9,002 nt of DNA from the NCBI GenBank assembly GCA_005882415.1, contig VBAE01000005.1, positions 1 through 9,002 on the forward strand, read 5' to 3'. The first letter of the stretch is position 1. Each line of letters opens with the position of its first letter. The DNA is from Alphaproteobacteria bacterium. GTDB lineage: Bacteria; Pseudomonadota; Alphaproteobacteria; Sphingomonadales; Sphingomonadaceae. The notes under the pieces are model-generated. The model did no database searches, was not told the DNA's origin, and was given only the letters and a program-made list of their open reading frames with translations. This document shows positions 1 through 6,170 of this stretch, one piece after another. Made by a program: the position numbers and the translations under genes.

Positions 1-135
1 GGCCAGCTCCGCGCCGAGGACATGGGCGGCGGCGTCTGGCAGGTCCAGGGCGACGTCAACGGCGACGGAGTCGCAGACGTCATCATCAACGTCCATACCG
101 CTGCACCACTCGTCTCGGGCGACTTCACGTTCTAG
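1..135 (+). CDS. C-terminal end of a secreted calcium-binding (serralysin-C/RTX-like) protein, partial
   Basis: The reading frame is open from the first base and stops at TAG 133-135, giving the last 44 residues. It contains the acidic turn DVNGDGVAD, which resembles the EF-hand/dockerin-like loops found near the end of M10 serralysin-C and other RTX proteins. It ends in SGDFTF, an acidic residue followed by hydrophobic residues, as in the uncleaved C-terminal signal of type I secretion substrates (often DFxL). From family knowledge the protein would be exported by an ABC/MFP/TolC channel and would fold when it binds calcium outside the cell. The catalytic or repeat part lies left of the window, so it cannot be told whether this is a protease, another enzyme or an adhesin. 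Third codon positions are GC-rich, as expected for a real gene. Confidence 0.75.
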   Translation, partial: GQLRAEDMGGGVWQVQGDVNGDGVADVIINVHTAAPLVSGDFTF

Positions 136-163
136 CGGATGAGATACTCGTGCGTTACTGCGC

Positions 164-189
164 TTAGCTGCTGCGGCTAACTAGTTTTT
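164..189 (+). terminator. Possible Rho-independent terminator after the secreted-protein gene
   Basis: TTAGC (164-168) and GCTAA (176-180) can pair around a 7-nt loop. Four bases later comes a run of five T (185-189). The structure begins 29 bp after the stop codon of the upstream gene. The stem is only 5 bp and AT-containing, so the call is weak. Confidence 0.35.
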
Positions 190-197
190 GGGAAAGA

Positions 198-253
198 TGG
201 TGGATGCACTAGGGGCCGAACCTAGGACCCGCTGATTAAGAGATAAGCTGCTC
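198..253 (-). pseudogene. Decayed tRNA-Lys(CTT), 3' portion only
   Basis: On the minus strand the sequence reads as tRNA positions 32-76 without gaps. The anticodon loop is CTCTTAA (anticodon CTT at 240-238), followed by TCAGC, a 5-nt variable loop GGGTC, a perfect T stem CTAGG/CCTAG, the acceptor strand TGCATCC, A73 and an encoded CCA ending at 198. Upstream, GAGCAGCT still matches the expected D-stem/anticodon-stem junction. The anticodon stem is damaged: a 5' strand such as GCTGA is expected, but GCTTAT is present with one extra base. The T loop is TTCGGCC, with G where the near-invariant A58 should be. No D arm and no GGATGCA 5' acceptor strand is found. It is therefore a non-functional 3' remnant, either a pseudo-tRNA or an attachment-site scar. 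The lysine identity rests on the loop and on recalled family sequence. Confidence 0.65.
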
Positions 254-367
254 CCGGAAGCGAGGCGCGGCCGCTATGTGGAAGGGGCGAAGGTTGGGCG
301 GTGGCCACTGAGGCGAGATTTTGAAGAAACCTGTGTCATCAACGCCCATGCCGTCCGAGGATATTTT

Positions 368-386
368 CCGTACTTTCTCCGTACGG
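368..386. repeat. Perfect 6-bp inverted repeat between the two tRNA scars
   Basis: CCGTAC (368-373) and GTACGG (381-386) flank a 7-nt spacer. There is no T run after the arm on either strand, so it does not look like an intrinsic terminator. It lies 35 bp from the Ala-type tRNA end and could be an integrase or excisionase arm site, or chance. Confidence 0.3.
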
Positions 387-420
387 CCTTCGCCCGGGGG
401 CGGCTAAGTCATTGGAAGGC

Positions 421-453
421 TGGTGGAGCTGAGGGGAATCGAACCCCTGACCT
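421..453 (-). other. tRNA-Ala(GGC) 3'-end duplication, probable attachment site (att)
   Basis: Read on the minus strand, this is AGGTC, then the T stem and loop AGGGG-TTCGATT-CCCCT, then CAGCTCC, A and an encoded CCA ending at 421. From memory it matches the last 33 nt of the alphaproteobacterial tRNA-Ala(GGC). The same acceptor strand also occurs in tmRNA, so ssrA is an alternative source. Upstream of the match the sequence does not fold into an anticodon arm, and no GGGGCTG 5' strand or D arm is present. It is therefore a 3' segment and not a gene. Tyrosine integrases commonly recombine in the T-arm-to-CCA part of tRNA genes and leave such a copy at the far end of the element. Given the orientation, the intact tRNA would be to the right of the window and the element would lie between the two. 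Confidence 0.65.
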
Positions 454-573
454 GAGTGCGATGTCAGCGCCGGCCGCCGGCTTGCGAGACGCCCCCTGCA
501 GTGAACGTCCTCCCAGGCGGACTCCCTGCCGAGCTGCCACGGGCGGCCATTCGCCGGCGAGGCAAATGAGGCC

Positions 574-2709
574 CTATGCAGGCTCGGTTCCAGCTGCCAC
601 CAAGGGAAGGGTGAAGCAAATCCTGGCGCCCGGCTTCGCGCCTCGGTCCACCCATATCCTGCCGCCGAACGAAAGCACGATGATCCGGGAGATCGAGAGA
701 CCGAGGCCCAGCCCGCCGCCCCTGCCCGACGCGAAAGGGGAGAAAATGTCGCCGAGGTCGGGCGAGATGCCCGCGCCGTTGTCGGAGACGCAGATAAGCG
801 CCGTTCCGTCGGACATTGACCGGGTCGTGACGACGACCTGAGGAGCCTCGCCTTCTGCAGCGGCTTCGACGGCGTTGATAAGCAGGTTCGTCAGTACCTG
901 CTGGATCTGCACCGCATCGGCTCCGACGAAGCGGGAGGCCGGGTCGAGTTGCTGGAGGATCTCGACCTCCGGATGCTCGCTGACCATCCTGACCAGCGCC
1001 ACCGCATCCGCGATGACTTCAGGAAGGCAGGCCGTGGCGGCGCCGGCGGTTCGCTTGGCGATCATCGCCCGCGCGCGGCGGACGATGTTGCGAGTGAGTC
1101 CGATCTGCTTTTCGACCTGCTCGAGCATCTCGCTCACGAGACGCTCGTCACCCGCGCCTTGGCGATGAACGAACTTCCTGGCGCTCGAGAGGTAGTTGGA
1201 CGCGGCGGTGAGGGGCTGGGCCAGCTCGTGGGCGATCGTAACCGCCATGGCGTTCATGGCCTCGACCCGCGCCATGTGAGCGACTTCGTCGCGGAGGCGC
1301 TCATGCTCCTTCTCGCTCGTCACATCCTGTTCGGTGCCGACGACCGTCGCAACTTTACCGTCCGGGCCGAATCGGGGAACGATCCGGACTCGCCGGAACG
1401 ACCGGTCCCCGTCGGCCAGCCGCGCCTCCACCTCGCACTGTCGAGCCTCGCGGGTTTCGATCGCCTGCTCAAGGGCCGTGCGCAAAAGCTCCTGACTGCG
1501 GGGCGTGTAGTAGGCGGACGCATCGTCGACGGTCAGCACGTCCTGTTGGGGGCTGCGCCCGTACATTCGGCAAAGCTCGTCGGACCAGTAGATCTTTCCG
1601 CTATGCAGGTCATATTCCCAGTCGCCGATCCGGCCGATCCGTTGGGCCTCCTTGAGGCGCCGGTTCGCGGCATTGGTCTCTTCTGTAGCGCGATCGTTGC
1701 GGCGCAGGCCGACGATCGTGGAGACGGCGAAAGCGATGATTGCCAATGTCAGGGCGAGCATGCCGAAATACACCGTCCTGGATCGGCTGCGCACGCCCGA
1801 AAGGACATCTTCCTCTCCAACGCCGACCGTGACGAAGGCTCCATATTTCTCGAGGCGGCGGTGGCTGAAATAGCGCACGATCCCGTCGAGCCCGCTGGGT
1901 CCGACATAGGTCCCGTTGGGGTTTGCCGCCTGCTCCGCCATCACGCGCTTGCCCCGCAGGTTCTGGCCGAACGTGACTTGCGACCCTTGGCGCCGGGCCA
2001 GCGACAGGCCGTCGAGCCTGATGACCGAAATAAGATCGAGAGGGCGGTTGGTGGCGCCCTTGTTGAATTCAACCAGCCGTTCGGCGTCGATCCGGGCGAC
2101 GACGATTCCGCCGAAGCGCCCGTCCGCCGTTCGAATGGCGCGAGTCAGGGAGATGAGGGGCTTAAGCTTGGGTGACGCCGCCTCCGGCCCCGAGATGAGA
2201 ATCACCCCGTCCGTCGGACCGGCCTGAAGACGGCGGAAGGCCAGGTCGGAAGCCACGTTGGCAGGCGCTGAAGGGGCGTCCGTGCATCGCACCTTGCCGC
2301 TCGCATCGGCGACCATCACCCCGGCCAACAGGGGGTGGAGCCCCAGCGGGTCTACCGCCGGTGCCGGGGCAGGCGATGATCCGGCGGGCGCAGAGTGGCG
2401 CGCGCAGACATGGGCGAGATCGTTCGCGGCCAGCTCGGCTGTTTCGAGCGTGCGGGTGACATATTGTTCGAACGCGGCTGCCCGGTTTCTATTTTCCCGG
2501 ATCGCCGCTTCGATCGCCGCGGCTCTTTCCGAGCGCAGCTGTGACGCTGCGGCAAGCCACAGCAGGATCAGTAGCACCAAGCTGCCGGAGGAGACGAGGA
2601 GCTGAAGGCGCTTGCTGGAATCGGCTTTGGAGCGGCTGGCCATGCTTCTTCGTGGAACGGAGCGGAAATGGACCGCCGCCCGCGGACGAGGGTCAAGGAC
2701 TGACTCCAT
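574..2709 (-). CDS. Membrane sensor histidine kinase (Cache-like sensor, PAS, HisKA, HATPase), FixL/DctB-like
   Basis: From ATG 2709 the protein has 711 residues. In order: TM1 at about 44-56; a periplasmic Cache/PDC-like sensor at about 57-310; TM2 at about 313-335; a PAS domain at about 354-469, ending in the PAC-like VVGTEQDVT; HisKA at about 480-550 with phospho-accepting His494 in HELAQPL (codon 1230-1228); and HATPase_c at about 600-704, with N box NLLINAVEAA, G1 DNGAG and G2 GLGLGLS. All kinase motifs are present. It should sense an unknown small ligand outside the cell and phosphorylate a response regulator. The best candidate is the FixJ-like protein encoded at 4934-5563. No haem-binding His is evident in the PAS domain, so oxygen sensing is not supported. 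The frame is open up to GTG 2817. ATG 2709 follows a GAGGGG sequence, while ATG 2643 gives a more typical short N-terminus before TM1. The start is therefore uncertain. Confidence 0.9.
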   Translation of the reverse strand: MESVLDPRPRAAVHFRSVPRRSMASRSKADSSKRLQLLVSSGSLVLLILLWLAAASQLRSERAAAIEAAIRENRNRAAAFEQYVTRTLETAELAANDLAHVCARHSAPAGSSPAPAPAVDPLGLHPLLAGVMVADASGKVRCTDAPSAPANVASDLAFRRLQAGPTDGVILISGPEAASPKLKPLISLTRAIRTADGRFGGIVVARIDAERLVEFNKGATNRPLDLISVIRLDGLSLARRQGSQVTFGQNLRGKRVMAEQAANPNGTYVGPSGLDGIVRYFSHRRLEKYGAFVTVGVGEEDVLSGVRSRSRTVYFGMLALTLAIIAFAVSTIVGLRRNDRATEETNAANRRLKEAQRIGRIGDWEYDLHSGKIYWSDELCRMYGRSPQQDVLTVDDASAYYTPRSQELLRTALEQAIETREARQCEVEARLADGDRSFRRVRIVPRFGPDGKVATVVGTEQDVTSEKEHERLRDEVAHMARVEAMNAMAVTIAHELAQPLTAASNYLSSARKFVHRQGAGDERLVSEMLEQVEKQIGLTRNIVRRARAMIAKRTAGAATACLPEVIADAVALVRMVSEHPEVEILQQLDPASRFVGADAVQIQQVLTNLLINAVEAAAEGEAPQVVVTTRSMSDGTALICVSDNGAGISPDLGDIFSPFASGRGGGLGLGLSISRIIVLSFGGRIWVDRGAKPGARICFTLPLVAAGTEPA

Positions 2710-2889
2710 AGCCCCTCGACGCCAAGAATGAACCTCCAGGATCGCCGACGCGAGCAACTGTCGCGCTGCAACCTGCCGACGGACCGGGGCGCAGGGCCAA
2801 CTCATCCGTTCCGGCACCGGCTCCAGGGAGAGTTGGTGTATCGGCCGGGCAAGGTGGCCGATGGTGCCGGCGGAAGCGTCTCCGTCAGG

Positions 2890-3042
2890 TCAACGGCCTC
2901 GCGGCGGATCGGGCCGCGCATCGGGAGCTCGCTCCGTCCGGATGCTGTCGGCGATCGGGGTGATCGGCATGCCCGGGGAGCGAAATTGGTCGGGACGATC
3001 AATGAAGATGGTCGAGGCGGCGGAGATGAGGATGCCGAACAT
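2890..3042 (-). CDS. Candidate small protein, 50 aa, upstream of the sensor kinase gene
   Basis: ATG 3042 is preceded by a perfect AAGGAG (3052-3047) with a 4-nt gap. The frame runs 50 codons to TGA 2892-2890. The N-terminus MFGILISAASTIFI is hydrophobic and could be a short membrane anchor or signal. The rest is polar and rich in proline, arginine and aspartate (ending PDPPRGR). Nearly all third positions in the first 35 codons are G or C, and Ile is almost always ATC, as in the neighbouring genes. It lies 180 bp upstream of the kinase start on the same strand and could share its transcript. A loose TTGATC...TAACCT promoter-like pair occurs upstream at about 3106-3079. I recognise no family. 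It could be a genuine small membrane protein, a leader peptide or the remnant of a longer gene. Confidence 0.42.
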   Translation of the reverse strand: MFGILISAASTIFIDRPDQFRSPGMPITPIADSIRTERAPDARPDPPRGR

Positions 3043-3299
3043 TTCACTCCTTGGTCGGGGCCATCGCCGAACAGGACGAGGTTATCGCGGCGAGCCGACC
3101 GATCAATACGGTACGGCCACGGTACCGGTCCGACCGCCCGGAAGCGTCGAGGCAGTCGACCACAGGCGTTCCGAGTGCAGATGTTAACAGATGCTTGCCC
3201 GCGATGGCGGCCTTTCTACGGCAGCCATACGGTATCCGCGGTTAAGCCGGACGACCCTACCCAGGTTCCAAAAAGGCTGGAGTGCTGGGAGAAAAATCG
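3043..3299. promoter_or_regulatory. Divergent intergenic region between the small ORF/kinase and the GGDEF-EAL gene
   Basis: No gene is supported here. The stretch must carry the promoters for the leftward small ORF/kinase and the rightward GGDEF-EAL gene. It contains the 7-bp direct repeat ACGGTAC at 3108-3114 and 3119-3125, whose starts are 11 bp apart, about one helical turn. The same bases form the inverted repeat CGGTAC/GTACCG (3109-3114 and 3122-3127). This spacing would suit a dimeric regulator, but which protein would bind is unknown. No convincing -35/-10 pair was found for the rightward gene. Confidence 0.35.
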
Positions 3300-4882
3300 A
3301 TGCAAGGCAAATGCGATATACCTGGTTCCGCCCGCATTCCCGTCGCAATCCTGGGGTTCTCATCGCTGATATTGGCTGCTTCTGTATGGCAGGGCCTGGA
3401 CGATTTCACGCGCGCGGGCGACGTCCATGCAATCGCAGAGACCGCCATATCCCTGAACATCGCGCTCATGCTCTTCGCCTGGAGCCAATATAGAGAGGCG
3501 CTCCGTGCCTGGCGGGCAGTGGGAGAGGCGTCGGCGGAAGCACTCGTGCTGGAGACTCTGGACCCCCATACGGGCCTTCTCAATCGCGCTTCATTTTTCG
3601 ATCGGGCCGAGCGCCTGATCGGTGAATTGCGGCCCGGCCAGAGCCTCGGCCTCCTCCTCATCGACCTAAAGCGCTTTGGCAGCATAAATGACGCGCATGG
3701 CCATAAATTCGGCGACGAGCTGCTCCGTCGAGTCTCCGAGTCTGTTTTGGAAGTCGCGCCCCAGGCGGCGATCTGTGCCCGGCTCGGCGGCGACGAATTC
3801 GCGCTCGCTTTGCCCTTTGACGAAGACGAGACCGGCAGCCTCGGAACATTGGCAGCGAGGGTCGCGGAACGGTTGCAGAAGCCGCTCGAGATAGCCGGAG
3901 TGGCTACAGGCGTCCGTCCCGCGATCGGCGTGGCCTCTCTCGAGGCCGCCCGTGCCAATATCAGCACTCTGCTCGGGCAGGCGGACCTGGCGATGAACGC
4001 CGGCAAGAAGGATCAAAGGTGCGTAACCTGGTTTCACCCCGCTATGGACCAGGTCGCGCGTGCCCGCAGCGAAACCGAGTCCGGCCTGCGCGCAGGTATC
4101 GCGAAATCCGAGTTCGTCCCTTTCTACCAGCCCCAGATCGAGTTCGCGACAGGCCGTATCGTCGGCTTCGAAATGCTGGCGCGGTGGAAGCATCCCTCGG
4201 GGAGGCTGATCGGGCCGGACCTCTTCATCCCCGTCGCCGAAGAAGCGGGCCTGATCTCGGAATTGTCGGAGGCGCTGATCCGGCAGGCCCTGGTCGACGC
4301 CCGCGACTGGGACCCGGCGGTCATGCTTTCGGTCAACATCTCGCCGGTGCAACTGCGCGACACATCATTTTCCGCCAGGATCGCCGACCTTCTCGACGAA
4401 GGCCGCTTCCCCGCCAATCGCCTGGACCTGGAGATCACAAGAGCCTTGGTGTCACCATCACCATGGACGACTTTGGCACAGGCTATTCCTCGCTGGCGCA
4501 CCTGCGCGCCCTGCCTTTCGATGGCATCAAGATCGACCGCAGTTTCAGCCTCTCGCTCAACCGGGACGCGGAGAGTGGAGTGATCGTGCGGGCCATCGTC
4601 AATCTCGCTCATAATCTCGGGCTTCCCGTCACAGCCGAAGGCGTGGAAAGCGGGGCGACCGACCTGAGGCTTCGGGGCCTGGGCTGCGACCGGGGGCAGG
4701 GCTGGCTGTTCGGAAAGGCCGCGCCGGCCGCGTCGGCGCGCGCCCTTCTGCGCGAGCAAGCGGCGATGGATCTCTGGGCTCAGGAACCCGCTGTGCTCAC
4801 CGTCGCTGGCGCTGCAGGTTGGAATGGGGCACGGCGTGGCGCCAGGCGGAATAGAGCCGGAACCGCTGCACATGCCCGGTGA
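3300..4882 (+). pseudogene. Membrane-anchored GGDEF-EAL c-di-GMP protein, broken by a frameshifting deletion in EAL
   Basis: Start ATG 3300 follows GGGAG (3287-3291) at 8 nt; a GTG at 3282 lacks a good ribosome site. The protein has two membrane segments at about 13-30 and 47-62. A GGDEF domain follows with DPHTGLLNR, IDLKRF, INDAHGHKFGD and an intact GGDEF (3786-3800). The inhibitory RxxD is absent (PQAA at that place), and the lysine normally after F in the DxxFK motif is G. The EAL domain begins with FEMLARWKHPSG (EML for EAL), SVNIS and LDLEIT. At 4437-4441 the frame is lost: EIT is followed at once, in the frame starting at 4439, by KSLGVTITMDDFGTGYSS, then KIDRSF, AEGVES and QGWLFGKA, ending at TGA 4880-4882. 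Compared with the family, about 17-20 residues between EIT and the DDFGTGY strand are missing, so the event is a deletion of 3n+1 bases. As sequenced, the first frame stops near 4583. The cyclase half could still be made, but a working phosphodiesterase is unlikely. Confidence 0.85.
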
Positions 4883-4933
4883 GGCTCGCTCTGCGCAGAA
4901 AGCTGGACGTCGAAAAGGTCCGGGGAGCGCCGG

Positions 4934-5563
4934 TCAGGCCGTCTCGTCGGGACGCCCTCCGATCCGATAACCGGCGGCCGCTGCCATGCCGAGAGCGTCG
5001 GTGGCGCTTCGTACTCCGAGCTTCCGCATCATCCGGGCGCGATGCATCTCGACGGTCCGGGGGCTGAGGTTCAGCCGCTTCGCGACCTGCTTGCTCGACT
5101 CGCCGCGAATGACGCCCTCGAGCGCCTCACGCTCACGCGGGCTCAATGCCGCGATCCGCGCCTGGCCCAGTTTTATGGTCTCGTCTCCCTCGACGCGCTC
5201 GAAGCAGCGCTCGATCGCGGCGAGCAGTTCGTCCTCGGAGTAGGGCTTTTCCAGGAAATCCACGACCCCGAGGCGCAGCGCGGCCACGGCGGATGAAACA
5301 TCGGCTTGGCCGCTCACCACAACCGCCGGCCAGTTGACCCCGCGGTTTTCGAGTTCGGTCAACAGGCTGATGCCGTCCATTCCGGGCATCCTGAGGTCGA
5401 CGAGCAGGCAGCCCTCCGCAAGGTGCGGAAGCAATTCCAGAATGTCGGTGGCGGACCCGAAGGGCCAGCTGTTCATGCCGGCGGAGCGGAGCAGCATCTG
5501 CAGCGATATGCGCGCTTCGCGGTCGTCATCGACGATGTAAACTATTTTGGGTTGCTGGAACAT
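4934..5563 (-). CDS. FixJ/NarL-type response regulator (REC + LuxR-type HTH)
   Basis: This 209-residue protein has the standard two-domain build. The receiver domain (about 5-120) has the acidic pocket VDDD (12-14), phospho-acceptor Asp56 in LLVDLRMPGMDG, Ser84 in VVVSGQ and Lys106 in FLEKPY. The LuxR-type DNA-binding domain (about 138-200) has LSPREREAL, the recognition region SSKQVAKRLNLSPRTVEMHRA and KLGVRSATDAL. Phosphorylation by a FixL-like kinase should drive dimerisation and promoter binding. The kinase encoded at 574-2709 on the same strand is the likely partner, although the inverted GGDEF-EAL gene lies between them. ATG 5563 is preferred, with a weak AGACGG 6 nt upstream. A TTG at 5581 would add six residues but has no ribosome site. 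The gene converges with the GGDEF-EAL gene, leaving 51 bp between the stops. Its leader carries inverted repeats (5582-5651). Confidence 0.92.
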   Translation of the reverse strand: MFQQPKIVYIVDDDREARISLQMLLRSAGMNSWPFGSATDILELLPHLAEGCLLVDLRMPGMDGISLLTELENRGVNWPAVVVSGQADVSSAVAALRLGVVDFLEKPYSEDELLAAIERCFERVEGDETIKLGQARIAALSPREREALEGVIRGESSKQVAKRLNLSPRTVEMHRARMMRKLGVRSATDALGMAAAAGYRIGGRPDETA

Positions 5564-5581
5564 GCTGGACCGTCTTACCAA

Positions 5582-5601
5582 ATCAAAGGCTTAGCATTGA
5601 T
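5582..5601. promoter_or_regulatory. Dyad ATCAA-N10-TTGAT, candidate operator of the response-regulator gene
   Basis: ATCAA (5582-5586) and TTGAT (5597-5601) are exact reverse complements 10 bp apart. They are centred about 28 bp upstream of ATG 5563, in an AT-richer patch. Half-sites of this length and spacing suit a dimeric HTH regulator, possibly the FixJ-like protein itself. It is not a FNR/FixK box, which has the half-sites in the opposite order (TTGAT-N4-ATCAA). Confidence 0.3.
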
Positions 5602-5609
5602 CGCTAGGC

Positions 5610-5651
5610 GATTTTGGTGGAGCGCGCACAAAATCACGCACATTTTGTGCG
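5610..5651. promoter_or_regulatory. Overlapping, mutually exclusive inverted repeats upstream of the response-regulator gene
   Basis: A 10-bp perfect arm CGCACAAAAT (5625-5634) pairs with ATTTTGTGCG (5642-5651) across a 7-nt spacer. The central part CAAAATC (5629-5635) can instead pair with GATTTTG (5610-5616). The two pairings cannot form together. The element lies between the stop of the winged-helix gene (5703) and the start of the response regulator (5563). Neither strand shows a T run right after the hairpin, so a plain terminator is unlikely. An operator for a dimeric regulator or a transcript-folding switch are the two readings. Confidence 0.45.
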
Positions 5652-5702
5652 GGTTCCCGGACCCGCGGCTGGTTCGGAGGAGCCTCGAAATCGTTCTGGC
5701 GC

Positions 5703-6170
5703 CTATTTTGCCTTGAGCACGCCATCCCGCTGGAGGTCGTTGACGACCCGCGTCACGGCGTCGAGCTGATTGCGGATCAGATCGTCGATCAAAGGATCCT
5801 GCAGGTGTCCGGTCGCGAACCTGATCTCCCTGGACGTGCGGACCAGAATGCCTGCGGCAATCAGATCGTTCACCTTTCGGCGCGCCGTCTCGCGGTTCAG
5901 TCCGGTTGCCGCGGCGATCGAGCTGACACTGCACCGCGCAAGCCGGTCCGTCGGTATCGGACGTTTGAGGCTGCGCAGCTCCGAGGGAAGGTCGGTGCGG
6001 GTCAAGCGCTCGGACGTGATCGCGACCACAGCGAGGAGCACCATCAGGGACTCGTGATCGTCGAACCTTCTCCGCCAATTCTCCATCAGACGAAGCGTCA
6101 GGGTGGCCAGGCGAATGGCGGTCAGGCGGCTGTTGGCCGCTGCGAGCTCATCATCGATGACGATGGCCAA
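5703..6170 (-). CDS. Small winged-helix transcriptional regulator, TTG start
   Basis: This is a 155-residue, probably cytosolic protein. An N-terminal helical part (about 7-55) includes the hydrophobic stretch LMVLLAVVAI. Then comes a winged-helix DNA-binding motif at about 82-115: VSSIAAATGLNRETARRK is the helix-turn-helix, and the next residues NDLIAAGILVRT would form the third helix and wing, as in MarR, Crp or GntR-like wings. No ligand or metal site is recognised and the precise family is unclear. The only sensible start is TTG 6170, because the first internal Met is residue 29. The TTG has a strong GAGGAG (6183-6178) at 7 nt. The gene diverges from traG across 229 bp, which suggests it may control traG or the transfer region. 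It could also be read through into the response-regulator gene 139 bp downstream. Confidence 0.75.
   Translation of the reverse strand: MAIVIDDELAAANSRLTAIRLATLTLRLMENWRRRFDDHESLMVLLAVVAITSERLTRTDLPSELRSLKRPIPTDRLARCSVSSIAAATGLNRETARRKVNDLIAAGILVRTSREIRFATGHLQDPLIDDLIRNQLDAVTRVVNDLQRDGVLKAK

Larger units (their letters stand above)
254..573. other. Non-coding stretch around the tRNA scars
   Basis: Apart from the Ala-type att sequence (421-453) and the inverted repeat at 368-386, no credible gene is visible here. The longest forward reading frame, from 278, runs antisense through the tRNA fragment and into the antisense of the kinase gene. It has the GNRTPDL stretch typical of a translated tRNA T arm and is rejected. 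Bases 454-573 directly follow the stop codon of the kinase gene and show no clear intrinsic terminator. Confidence 0.5.

Noticed and set aside
421..500. Complete tRNA-Ala gene or tmRNA acceptor piece
   Set aside because: Upstream of the T arm no anticodon or D arm can be folded, and no GGGGCTG 5' strand is found. Downstream no permuted tmRNA coding piece with a tag frame is visible.
574..602. Forward GGTTC...CCACCA resembling another tRNA 3' end
   Set aside because: No T stem pairs around the loop, and the bases lie in the coding end of the kinase gene.
278..841. Forward 187-codon ORF
   Set aside because: It runs antisense through the tRNA fragment (GNRTPDL is a translated T arm) and then through the 3' end of the kinase gene. 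It is low in protein-like features and has no good ribosome site.
949..2175. Forward 408-codon ORF
   Set aside because: It lies fully antisense to the kinase, whose domain motifs are all in order. Long antisense frames are expected at this GC content.
2710..2817. Longer kinase start at GTG 2817 or ATG 2805
   Set aside because: The extra residues are Arg/Pro-rich with no conserved look, and neither start has a good ribosome site.
2728..3369. Forward 213-codon ORF across the kinase/GGDEF intergenic region
   Set aside because: Its sequence is arginine- and proline-rich without motifs. It overlaps the start of the GGDEF-EAL gene and lies antisense to the better-supported small ORF.
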